A stretch of DNA of 8,528 nt from positions 1 to 8,528 of the forward strand of contig CAMLEQ010000148.1 of the NCBI GenBank assembly GCA_946479015.1, read 5' to 3'. Within the stretch, counting starts at the first letter, position 1. Each line of letters starts with the position of its first letter. Below are positions 1-5,713 of this stretch, piece by piece. Both the position numbers and the translations under genes were made by a program. This stretch comes from an uncultured Gemmatimonadota bacterium (GTDB taxonomy: Bacteria > Gemmatimonadota > Gemmatimonadetes > Gemmatimonadales > Gemmatimonadaceae). Below the pieces are notes generated by a model, which was not told the DNA's origin, did no database searches, and saw nothing but the letters and a program-made list of their open reading frames with translations.

Positions 1-317
1 TCGAGACCGCGGTCTACTCCGTGATCACCGTCGCGGGGTGCGCGGCCATCCTGGGGAAGGACGGCAAGAGCCCCGAGAGGACGGCGCGCGCCGCCACGGC
101 GCTGCGCATCACGGCGCAGGACCTCAAGGAGCTCGGCGTCATCGACGAGGTGGTGCCGGAGCCGATCGGCGGCGCGCACGCGAACCACGAGCAGGCGGCG
201 CGCGCGCTCCAGGAGGCGCTCACCGGGCAGCTCGATGATCTGCGCCGCTACAAGCCGGACAAGCTCGTACGCCGCCGCCGGGAGAAGTTCCTCGCCATGG
301 GCCGCTTCGCGGAGTAG
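1..317 (+). CDS. accA: Acetyl-CoA carboxylase carboxyltransferase subunit alpha, C-terminal part (5' end outside window)
   Basis: This is the last 104 or so codons of AccA, the alpha half of the carboxyltransferase that moves the carboxyl group from carboxybiotin to acetyl-CoA to make malonyl-CoA, the first committed step of fatty acid synthesis in the cytoplasm. The first complete codon is at 3. The visible part reads YSVITVAGCAAILGK, then LKELGVIDEVVPEPIGGAH, then a helical tail with RRREKF. This follows the C-terminal third of E. coli AccA (YSVISPEGCASILWK, LIDSIIPEPLGGAH) almost position by position. The frame closes with TAG at 315-317, and the ricT GTG follows four bases later, so the two are probably co-transcribed. 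The GTG at 21 is an internal valine, not a start. Nothing looks damaged. Confidence 0.95.
   Translation, partial: ETAVYSVITVAGCAAILGKDGKSPERTARAATALRITAQDLKELGVIDEVVPEPIGGAHANHEQAARALQEALTGQLDDLRRYKPDKLVRRRREKFLAMGRFAE
311..314 (+). promoter_or_regulatory. Ribosome binding site for ricT
   Basis: GGAG lies inside the last accA codons, seven bases before GTG 322. It decides the ricT start: the upstream in-frame ATG at 235 lies inside accA, has no such site, and would add 29 residues with no resemblance to the family. Confidence 0.6.
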
Positions 318-321
318 TCGG

Positions 322-1437
322 GTGACGCATCTCGTCGAGGTCGCGTTCAAGGGGAACCGGAAGGAGTTCTTCCTCTGGGACGGGGATGAGCCGCCGAAGG
401 TCCACGCGCCGGTGATCGTGGAAGCCGATCGCGGGGAGGACCTCGGCCGCGTCCACGCCATCGGCGAGCTGGCGGCGAAGCGGTGCGGCGGATGCGCTCA
501 CGGCTGCGGCGGCGAGCCGCCGCAGCGGCGGATGCTCCGCCCGGCGACCGTGGACGACGAGCGGCGCGCCGCCGAGCTGCGCGCGCAGGACGAGGACGCG
601 CGCCGCCGCGCCATGGAGCGCGTCCGCGCGCACGCCCTGGTGATGAAGGTCTCCGACGCCGAGTGGCAGTGGGACCGGAAGAAGCTCACCTTCTACTTCA
701 CCGCCGAGAAGCGCGTGGACTTCCGCGCGCTCGTCCGCGACCTGGCGTCCGCCTTCCGCACCCGCATCGAGCTGAAGCAGATCGGCGTGCGCGACGAGGC
801 GAAGCGGCTGAGCGGGATCGGGCGCTGCGCGCGCGAGTACTGCTCGGCGTCGTGGCTCCCCGAGCTGCGCCCGGTGAACCTCCAGGTGGCGAAGGACCAG
901 CGGCTCTCGCTCAACCCGTCGCAGATCTCCGGGGCGTGCGGACGGCTCATGTGCTGCCTGCGCTACGAGCACGAGTTCTACGTGCAGAGCCGCAAGCGCT
1001 TCCCCAAGGAGGGAAAGATCCTCGTCACCGCGCGCGGCGAGGAGAAGGTCGTGGCGAACGACATCTTCAACGACCGCGTCACGCTCCGGTCGGTGGAGGG
1101 CGACGTGCGCGTGGTCCCGCTGGCGGAGCTGAAGGCGGAGCTGGAGCAACGCGCCCCGCTCGTGGACGAGCCACGCGACGACGAGCCGCCGGCGCCGCCC
1201 GCCGGGCAGGCGGATACCGGCGACGAGCTTCCCCTGGACGAGGAACGCGCGCGCCCCGCGCTCCGCGCCGCGCGTCCCCCGCGCCGAGAGCGCGGCCAGG
1301 AGAGCGCCCCGGCGCCAGCGCCGGAGCCCGCCGCCGATGGCGACCCGGCCGTTCCCACCGACGCCGCGGAACCCCGCGACCGCCGCCCCCACCGCCGCCG
1401 CGGCCGCCGCGGCGGACGGCGGAACAGGCCGGGCTGA
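322..1437 (+). CDS. ricT: PSP1-domain protein, RicT/YaaT family, with extra cysteine motif and long basic C-terminal tail
   Basis: The 371-residue product matches Bacillus YaaT/RicT. There the protein joins RicA and RicF in an iron-sulfur complex that works with RNase Y in mRNA processing and affects sporulation, competence and biofilm. Shared stretches are FYFTAEKRVDFRALVRDLA, RTRIELKQIGVRDEAKRL, VAKDQRLSLNP and ISGACGRLMCCLRYE. The second cysteine motif (C206, C211, C212) is intact. The first is C169-x4-C174-S, where Bacillus has C-x4-C-C. A further motif C55-x2-C58-x3-C62 lies in a loop that has no cysteines in Bacillus YaaT. From about residue 275 the protein becomes a proline- and acid-rich linker ending in an arginine-rich tail (HRRRGRRGGRRNR), about 95 residues beyond the family's usual length. 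GTG 322 is chosen for its GGAG and because homology begins there (HLVEVAFKG). It sits between accA and metG. Family assignment is firm; the exact role here is inferred. Confidence 0.9.
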   Translation: MTHLVEVAFKGNRKEFFLWDGDEPPKVHAPVIVEADRGEDLGRVHAIGELAAKRCGGCAHGCGGEPPQRRMLRPATVDDERRAAELRAQDEDARRRAMERVRAHALVMKVSDAEWQWDRKKLTFYFTAEKRVDFRALVRDLASAFRTRIELKQIGVRDEAKRLSGIGRCAREYCSASWLPELRPVNLQVAKDQRLSLNPSQISGACGRLMCCLRYEHEFYVQSRKRFPKEGKILVTARGEEKVVANDIFNDRVTLRSVEGDVRVVPLAELKAELEQRAPLVDEPRDDEPPAPPAGQADTGDELPLDEERARPALRAARPPRRERGQESAPAPAPEPAADGDPAVPTDAAEPRDRRPHRRRGRRGGRRNRPG

Positions 1438-1467
1438 CCACCGGTCGATCCACCGACTCACGAGAAC

Positions 1468-3075
1468 GTGTCCCGCTTCTACATCACCACCGCCATCGAT
1501 TACGCGAACGGCGACCCGCACCTCGGGCACGCGTTCGAGAAGATCGGAGCCGACGCCATCGCGCGCTATCACCGCCTGCGCGGAGATGACGTGTGGTTCC
1601 TCATCGGCATGGACGAGCACGGGCAGAAGGTCGCCCAGACCGCCGCCGAGCGCGGGCTCGCCCCGCAGGAGCTCACCGACCGCGTGGCCGAGAGCTTCCA
1701 GGCCATGTGGCACCGCCTCGGCATCTCGAACGACCAGTTCATCCGCACCACCGATCCGGGGCACAAGGACGGGGTGCGCGAGCTGATCGAGATGATCTTC
1801 CGCCGCACCGAGGCGGACGATCCGCCGGAGCGTCGCGACTTCTACGAGAAGTCGTACGCCGGCTGGTACTGCGTGGGGTGCGAGTCGTTCAAGCAGGACG
1901 CGGAGATCGTGGACGGGAAGTGCGTGCTCCACCCCACGCGCGTGCTCGAGTGGGTGGAGGAGAAGAACTGGTTCTTCCGCCTGAGCCGGTACGCCGACTT
2001 CCTGCGCGAGCGCCTGACGAGCGACCCGGAGGCGGCCCGCCGCTCCTGGGAGGGAGAGCGCCCGCTGGTGCTCGTGCGCCCCGAGAGCCGCTACAACGAG
2101 ATCCGCGCGCTGCTGGACCAGGGGCTGGAGGACATCTCCGCGAGCCGCGCGCGCTTCGCGTGGGGGGTCCCCTTCCCCCGCCCCACGAGCGACGGCGAGA
2201 CGCAGACCACGTACGTGTGGTTCGACGCGCTCCCCAACTACTGGACCGCCACCCGGCTTCCGGGCGCGCACGGCGCGTGGCCCGCCGAGCTGCACGTGAT
2301 CGGGAAGGACATCACGCGCTTCCACTGCGTGATCTGGCCGGCGATGCTCCAGGCGGCGCGCCTGGCGCTCCCCCGGCAGGTGTTCGCGCACGGGTTCGTG
2401 AACCTGGGCGGCGAGCGGTTCAGCAAGAGCGCCGGCGTGAAGCTCGACCTCGGCGAGGCCGTGGACCGCTACGGCCCGGACGCGTTCCGCTACTTCCTGC
2501 TGCGCGAGGTCCCCTTCGACGCCGACGGCAACTTCTCGTGGGAGCGCTTCGAGGAGCGCTACACGGCGGACCTGGCGAACGCCTTCGGGAACCTGGCGAG
2601 CCGCACGATCGCGATGATCGAGCGCTACTGCGGCGGCACCGTCCCCGCGTTCGATGCGGATGCCGCGGCGGAGGCGGCCGGGGTGCTCCACTCGCACCAG
2701 GAGGCGTACGTGCGCGCGATGGACGGGCAGCTCCTGCACGAGGCGCTGGCCGCCGCGTTCCGCATCGTGTCCGCCGCCAACGGCTACGTGGACCAGAAGG
2801 CGCCGTGGAAGCTGGCGAAGGATCCCGCCCAGCGCGCGGAGCTGGAGCGCACGCTGGCCGTGCTCGCGCACGTGCTGGCCCGCCTGGCGGTGCTGCTGTC
2901 GCCGTTCATGCCGTCGAAGGCCGAGGCGCTCTGGATGCAGCTCGGCGCCCCCTCCCCGCTCGACCGCACCACCGCCCTGCGGGCGGATGTGGAGGTGGCG
3001 GACCGGCTGGATCCGAGCGGGTGGCGGGTGGTGAAGGGGGAGGGGCTGTTTCCGCGGGACAAGGTCGGGGGATGA
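1468..3075 (+). CDS. metG: Methionyl-tRNA synthetase, short one-zinc form
   Basis: This 535-residue class I aminoacyl-tRNA synthetase charges tRNA-Met and initiator tRNA with methionine. Visible parts: an N-terminal FYITTAIDYANGDPHLGHA with the HIGH motif as HLGH (18-21); a zinc knuckle C135-x2-C138 ... C152-x2-H155, one zinc as in Thermus MetRS; the specificity region TYVWFDALPNYW and HVIGKDITRFH; the KMSKS loop as RFSKS (317-321); and a helical anticodon-binding domain with YVDQKAPWKLAK. The chain stops at LFPRDK, so the C-terminal OB-fold (tRNA-binding/dimer) domain found in longer MetRSs is absent and a monomer is expected. Start: the frame after the ricT stop has only ten codons before GTG 1468, and homology begins at once, so the start is secure although no good Shine-Dalgarno sequence is seen. 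The gap to ricT is 30 bases, which suggests one operon. Confidence 0.96.
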   Translation: MSRFYITTAIDYANGDPHLGHAFEKIGADAIARYHRLRGDDVWFLIGMDEHGQKVAQTAAERGLAPQELTDRVAESFQAMWHRLGISNDQFIRTTDPGHKDGVRELIEMIFRRTEADDPPERRDFYEKSYAGWYCVGCESFKQDAEIVDGKCVLHPTRVLEWVEEKNWFFRLSRYADFLRERLTSDPEAARRSWEGERPLVLVRPESRYNEIRALLDQGLEDISASRARFAWGVPFPRPTSDGETQTTYVWFDALPNYWTATRLPGAHGAWPAELHVIGKDITRFHCVIWPAMLQAARLALPRQVFAHGFVNLGGERFSKSAGVKLDLGEAVDRYGPDAFRYFLLREVPFDADGNFSWERFEERYTADLANAFGNLASRTIAMIERYCGGTVPAFDADAAAEAAGVLHSHQEAYVRAMDGQLLHEALAAAFRIVSAANGYVDQKAPWKLAKDPAQRAELERTLAVLAHVLARLAVLLSPFMPSKAEALWMQLGAPSPLDRTTALRADVEVADRLDPSGWRVVKGEGLFPRDKVGG

Positions 3076-3077
3076 TT

Positions 3078-3112
3078 GGGGGCCAGGGGCCAGGGGCTGG
3101 GGGCCGGGGGGG
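3078..3112 (+). repeat. G-tract arm just after metG, left arm of composite repeat 1
   Basis: This stretch has five runs of four or more G separated by two- to three-base spacers (CCA, CCA, CT, CC), starting three bases after the metG stop. It fits the pattern of a G-quadruplex on the coding strand and in the metG mRNA. Bases 3092-3110 are exactly reverse-complementary to 3264-3282 on the far side of the hairpin. A second G-rich tract (about 3117-3142) follows before the hairpin element. Confidence 0.7.
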
Positions 3113-3150
3113 AACCGCGGGGTGCGGGGCGCGGGAGGCGGGGAACGGCA

Positions 3151-3204
3151 GGAACGAGGAACGCGACGGGGCGCCGGCAGCATGCCGGCGCCCCGTCGCA
3201 CTTC
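3151..3204 (-). repeat. Hairpin repeat element, copy 1
   Basis: Read on the - strand this runs GAAGT, a long hairpin (3163-3199), then GTTCC-T-CGTTCC. The same flanks and the same outer nine base pairs (GCGACGGGG / CCCCGTCGC) occur in copy 2 at 4363-4417 on the + strand, while the inner stem differs but still pairs. Conserved flanks with a co-varying stem indicate a dispersed element, not chance. Confidence 0.75.
3163..3199 (+). terminator. Perfect 16-bp hairpin downstream of metG
   Basis: Bases 3163-3178 pair perfectly with 3184-3199 around the five-base loop AGCAT. The stem begins GCGACGGGGCGCC. It lies about 90 bases after the metG stop and before the next gene's start, where an end of the accA-ricT-metG transcript would be expected. 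No run of T follows (the sequence goes on ACTTCC), so it is not a canonical intrinsic terminator. The hairpin is certain; termination is inferred. Confidence 0.55.
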
Positions 3205-3255
3205 CGCATCGTTGCTCTGGCAGTGCCTGACCCCTTACACCGTCGTTCCCCAGAT

Positions 3256-3288
3256 CCCCCCGGCCCCCGGCCCCCAGCCCCTAGCCCC
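3256..3288 (-). repeat. C-tract arm, right arm of composite repeat 1
   Basis: Runs of C (G on the - strand) repeat with short spacers. It contains 3264-3282, the exact 19-base reverse complement of 3092-3110. On the - strand it again fits a G-quadruplex pattern. Together with the left arm and the hairpin it gives a nested inverted structure of about 210 bases. Confidence 0.7.
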
Positions 3289-3290
3289 TC

Positions 3291-3321
3291 GGAAATCCCT
3301 ACCGCAAGAGGAGTTACGATT
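3291..3321 (+). promoter_or_regulatory. Possible promoter of the M23 peptidase gene (tentative)
   Basis: The GC content drops sharply in about 3291-3357, after the repeat element and before the gene. GGAAAT at 3291-3296, followed after 16-17 bases by GTTACGAT (3313-3320), loosely resembles an ECF-sigma-type promoter (GGAA ... GT). No housekeeping -35/-10 pair is clear. The leader would be about 90 bases. This is offered only as the likeliest place for a promoter. Confidence 0.2.
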
Positions 3322-3407
3322 CTTTCCACCCCAAAACATCCGCCGCCAGAAATGTGACCCCGGGCGCGCGCCGGCCGTCTGGCAACTGTACGCCATTCAC
3401 CTCACGT

Positions 3408-3411
3408 GGAG
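3408..3411 (+). promoter_or_regulatory. Ribosome binding site for the + strand M23 peptidase gene
   Basis: GGAG stands seven bases before ATG 3419. It fixes the start; the open frame continues upstream through the repeat element, but that part is low-complexity and has no supported start. Confidence 0.6.
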
Positions 3412-3418
3412 CGCGCCG

Positions 3419-4312
3419 ATGCGAAGCCAGCGCCGCTGGACCCTCATGGTCGTCCCCGAAGGATGCGACTCGCCACGGAGCTTCTCGATCTCCGAGAAGA
3501 CCGTGCGACGAGCCGCCGCGGCGCTCTCCACCCTCGGCCTCGTGGCGCTCCTCGGGGTCGGTGTCCTGATCAGCGAGTTCGCCGCCAGCCGGCGCTCCGA
3601 CGCGGCCCCCCTGCACTCCGCCGACCCGGCCCTCCAGGCCCGCCTCGCGGCGCTCAGCGACACGATCCAGGCGATCGAGCACCGCGACGAGCAGATCCGT
3701 CTCCTCGCCGGCCTCCCCGCCGATTCCGTGGATTCCACCGGCGCCATGCTGGCGGGATTGGGTGAGGATTCCGCCGTCCTCGGCACCGTTTCCCTGTCCG
3801 CGCGACCCGACGTGGACCTCATGATCCGGCGCGCCAACTCGCTCGCCGCCAGCTTCGCCGAGGTCTCGGACACGCTCGCGCGCAACGTGGACAAGCTCAA
3901 GCGCATCCCGTCCATCATGCCCACGGCGGGGTGGCTCTCGAGCGCCTTCAGCCGCTCGCGCTTCCACCCCATCCTGCACTACGCCCGCCCACACGAGGGG
4001 ATCGATGTCAGTGCCCCGATGGGCGCGCCCATCGTCGCCCCCGCCGCCGGAACCGTGACGCGCGTCGGCTGGGAGAACGGCTACGGGAACGTGCTGGAGA
4101 TCGACCATGGCAACGGCATCCTCACCAAGTACGCTCACTGCTCGCGCATCGTCGTGCACGAGGGGCAGCACGTGCAGCGCGGCCAGGTGATCGCCAACGT
4201 CGGCAGCACCGGCCTCTCCACGGGCCCGCACCTGCATTACGAGATCCACGTCCACGGGAAGGTGGTGGACCCGCTGACGTACGTGCTGCCGGGGGGGGCG
4301 ATTCCGGACTGA
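3419..4312 (+). CDS. Membrane-anchored M23 (LytM) family metallopeptidase
   Basis: The 297-residue product has a short basic cytoplasmic N-terminus (1-31), one membrane segment (about 32-51, LGLVALLGVGVLI), a periplasmic helical region (about 65-170, likely coiled coil: QARLAALSDTIQAIEHRDEQ) and a C-terminal M23 domain (about 180-290). The zinc site is complete: H192-EGI-D196 and H273 of H271-L-H273-Y-E. H240 (YAHCS) matches the further conserved histidine. Such enzymes cut peptidoglycan cross-bridges during growth or division. The coiled-coil plus M23 layout is that of the divisome- and elongasome-associated LytM proteins. The intact site argues for an active hydrolase, not an EnvC-like activator. 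The gene stands alone on this strand between two hairpin repeat elements and converges on another M23 gene. ATG 3419 is chosen for GGAG at 3408. The substrate is not readable from sequence. Confidence 0.9.
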   Translation: MRSQRRWTLMVVPEGCDSPRSFSISEKTVRRAAAALSTLGLVALLGVGVLISEFAASRRSDAAPLHSADPALQARLAALSDTIQAIEHRDEQIRLLAGLPADSVDSTGAMLAGLGEDSAVLGTVSLSARPDVDLMIRRANSLAASFAEVSDTLARNVDKLKRIPSIMPTAGWLSSAFSRSRFHPILHYARPHEGIDVSAPMGAPIVAPAAGTVTRVGWENGYGNVLEIDHGNGILTKYAHCSRIVVHEGQHVQRGQVIANVGSTGLSTGPHLHYEIHVHGKVVDPLTYVLPGGAIPD

Positions 4313-4315
4313 CGC

Positions 4316-4346
4316 GGGACGCGGGATGCGGGGCGTGGGACGCGGG
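4316..4346 (+). repeat. G-tract arm, left arm of composite repeat 2
   Basis: Five runs of three or four G are separated by ACGC, ATGC, CGT and ACGC, directly after the stop codon of the + strand M23 gene. The pattern fits a G-quadruplex in DNA or the mRNA 3' end. Bases 4337-4350 are exactly reverse-complementary to 4428-4441 and also to 4464-4477. Confidence 0.65.
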
Positions 4347-4362
4347 GCGCGCGTGATACAAT

Positions 4363-4417
4363 GAAGTGCGACGGGGGCTGCGGCACGTGCCGCAGCCCCC
4401 GTCGCGTTCCACGTTCC
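4363..4417 (+). repeat. Hairpin repeat element, copy 2
   Basis: It reads GAAGT, a 38-base perfect palindrome (4368-4405), then GTTCC-A-CGTTCC. Its flanks and outer nine base pairs are identical to copy 1 (3151-3204, opposite strand), while the inner stem has changed on both sides together. It fills the space between two convergent M23 genes. Confidence 0.75.
4368..4405 (+). terminator. Perfect 19+19 palindromic hairpin between convergent genes
   Basis: Bases 4368-4386 are exactly reverse-complementary to 4387-4405, centred on CACGTG. The place, between the 3' ends of two convergent genes (stops at 4312 and 4446), suits a bidirectional terminator or a transcript-stabilising hairpin. No clear T-run follows on either strand. 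The structure is directly visible; the function is inferred. Confidence 0.6.
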
Positions 4418-4445
4418 CCCGCGCACTGCGCCCCGCGTCCCTCCG

Positions 4446-5066
4446 TTACGCGCCCCTCGCCCCGCGCCCCGCGTCCCGCTCCTCCAGCGCCTTCCTCAGC
4501 GACGGCTCCGGATCGATCGCGTTCCCCCACTTCCCCACGTGGATCTCGAAGTGCAGGTGCGGCCCGGAGGGCGCGGCGTCGCCGGAGTCGCCCACGTAGC
4601 CGATCACGTCCCCCGCCGCCACCCGCTCCCCGTTCCGGAGCCCGCGCGCGTACGCGTAGCGGGGCGCGGCGCGGTCGTCGCGGGTGCCGGGGTCGTCGTT
4701 GTTCAGGTGGTCGTAGAAGTAGAGGTTCCCGTCGTCACCGCGGAGCAGGAGCTCGTAGCTCTTCCCCTTCTTCGGCAGCGAGGTGGCGATCCAGTCCACC
4801 GTGCCGCTCGTCGCGGCGAGGATCGGCGTCCAGCGCGGGCAGAAGAGATCCTGTCCCCTGTGCCGCCGGCGACCGCCGTCGCGCGGGTCGCCGAAGCCGC
4901 TCGTGAAGCGCACCGAGTCCGCCGCGAGCGGGAAGACGATCGGCACCACCGCCGGCGCGGGCGTGCCCCCGGCGCCCCCAATCCCGCCCGTCGCGCACGC
5001 GCCGGCCGCGACGATGGCCGATGCGAGAGCGGCGAGCCGTACGAGCCTCGCCGCTCCACCGTTCAC
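4446..5066 (-). CDS. Secreted or lipid-anchored M23 family metallopeptidase, last gene of the LemA/TPM operon
   Basis: The 206-residue product starts at GTG 5066, eleven bases after the lemA stop and preceded by GAGGG with a six-base gap. The N-terminus is an export signal (LVRLAALASAIVAAGAC). C24 could be a lipidation site, but position -3 is A, not L, so a lipoprotein is possible, not certain. The M23 domain (about 50-190) is complete: H69-RGQ-D73, YFYDHL with H120, the groove segment RVAAGDVIGYVGDSG, and H170-L-H172-F-E. It should cleave peptide bonds in cell-wall peptidoglycan in the periplasm. The last ten or so codons (EERDAGRGARGA) come from the C-rich repeat arm at 4453-4477, so the native C-terminus seems to have been replaced or extended by repeat sequence. 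Family membership is firm; the link to its operon partners is inferred. Confidence 0.88.
   Translation of the reverse strand: MNGGAARLVRLAALASAIVAAGACATGGIGGAGGTPAPAVVPIVFPLAADSVRFTSGFGDPRDGGRRRHRGQDLFCPRWTPILAATSGTVDWIATSLPKKGKSYELLLRGDDGNLYFYDHLNNDDPGTRDDRAAPRYAYARGLRNGERVAAGDVIGYVGDSGDAAPSGPHLHFEIHVGKWGNAIDPEPSLRKALEERDAGRGARGA
4453..4477 (-). repeat. C-tract arm of composite repeat 2, inside the M23 coding end
   Basis: Four C-runs occur here (4453-4456, 4460-4463, 4467-4470, 4475-4477), so G-runs on the - strand, overlapping the 3' end of the - strand M23 gene. Bases 4464-4477 repeat 4428-4441 exactly (GCGCCCCGCGTCCC), and both are inverted copies of 4337-4350. Confidence 0.65.
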
Positions 5067-5072
5067 CGCGCG

Positions 5073-5079
5073 CCCTCTC
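5073..5079 (-). promoter_or_regulatory. Ribosome binding site for the - strand M23 peptidase gene
   Basis: GAGAGGG on the - strand overlaps the lemA stop codon and ends six bases before GTG 5066. It sets the start within a much longer upstream open frame that is only a shadow of lemA. Confidence 0.6.
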
Positions 5080-5695
5080 ACGGCACCTTCGACGCCGGCG
5101 GCGGCGTCGCGGGCTGCTGCTGCTGGCCGGCCGATGGCGTCCCGAAGTCCACCTTCGGCGCCTCGCGCGAGCCCGGGTTCGTCACCTCGAAGTAGGGCTT
5201 CGCCTTGGCGCCGATCACCTTCGCCGTCAGCGTCTGCGGGAAGGTGCGGATGTACGTGTTGTACTCCTGCGCCGCCTGGTTGTAGTCGCCGCGGGCCACG
5301 GCGATCCGGTTCTCCGTTCCCGTCAGCTCGTCCTGGAGCCGGAGGAAGCTCTGGTCCGCCTTGAGCTGCGGGTAGGCCTCCGACACCGCGAGCAGCCGCC
5401 CGAGCCCCTGCGTGAGCACCGCGTTGGAATCCGCCATCTGCTGCGGATCGTGCGTCTGGATCGCGTTCAGCAGCCCGGAGCGCGCCTTCGCCACCTGCTC
5501 GAACACCTGCTCCTCGTGCTGCGCGTATCCCTTCACGGTGTTCACCAGGTTCGGGATGAGATCGGCGCGCCGCTGTAGCTGCACCTCGATCTGGCTCCGC
5601 GTCTGGTTCGTCTGCTCGTCCAGCCGCTGGATGGTGTTGTACCCACACCCAGCGAGCAGCGGCACGAGCAGGAGTGCGAATCGGCGTGTGCGCAT
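5078..5695 (-). CDS. lemA: LemA family lipoprotein
   Basis: The 205-residue product has a signal peptide ending in a clean lipobox, LLAGC, with the lipidated cysteine at 17. The LemA domain follows from about 18 to 178, mostly long helices. Recognisable blocks are GYNTIQRLDEQ, VQLQRRADLIPNLVNTVKGY (38-57), the helix with AVSEAYPQLKADQSFLRLQ, ELTGTENRIAVARGDYN, and YNTYIRTFP. The last 25 or so residues are a Q/P-rich tail. LemA proteins are envelope proteins of unknown biochemical role, often next to TPM-domain YgcG-type proteins, as here. The start ATG 5695 has a strong GGGAGGAG at 5701-5708, five bases away. The gene lies 18 bases after the AgmX lipoprotein gene and 11 bases before the M23 gene. 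Identification as LemA family is nearly certain. Confidence 0.95.
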   Translation of the reverse strand: MRTRRFALLLVPLLAGCGYNTIQRLDEQTNQTRSQIEVQLQRRADLIPNLVNTVKGYAQHEEQVFEQVAKARSGLLNAIQTHDPQQMADSNAVLTQGLGRLLAVSEAYPQLKADQSFLRLQDELTGTENRIAVARGDYNQAAQEYNTYIRTFPQTLTAKVIGAKAKPYFEVTNPGSREAPKVDFGTPSAGQQQQPATPPPASKVP

Positions 5696-5700
5696 GGATT

Positions 5701-5708
5701 CTCCTCCC
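5701..5708 (-). promoter_or_regulatory. Strong ribosome binding site for lemA
   Basis: GGGAGGAG on the - strand, five bases before ATG 5695, is the best Shine-Dalgarno sequence in the window. It suggests LemA is made in larger amounts than its operon partners. Confidence 0.65.
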
Positions 5709-5713
5709 GAAGA

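Noticed and set aside
235..321. Upstream ATG as the start of ricT
   Set aside because: It lies inside accA in another frame, the added residues do not resemble the family, and GTG 322 has a well-placed GGAG.
220..3201. Very long open frame on the - strand (993 codons) opposite ricT and metG
   Set aside because: It lies antisense to two clearly recognised genes, its product is Arg/Leu/Ala/Val-rich with no family features, and such frames arise from codon bias in GC-rich DNA.
3078..3288. Insertion sequence or MITE with terminal repeats
   Set aside because: The inverted arms are low-complexity, no target-site duplication is visible, and there is no transposase; a structured dispersed repeat fits better.
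3122..3418. N-terminal extension of the + strand M23 protein through the repeat element
   Set aside because: The translation is low-complexity repeat sequence, while ATG 3419 has a good ribosome binding site just before a normal basic N-terminus and membrane segment.
4355..4362. GATACAAT as a -10 promoter box
   Set aside because: It resembles a -10, but no gene follows on the + strand before the convergent M23 gene, and it sits beside the hairpin repeat.
3314..4426. - strand open frame of 370 codons opposite the M23 gene
   Set aside because: It mirrors the M23 coding sequence and starts within the repeat element; no recognisable domain.
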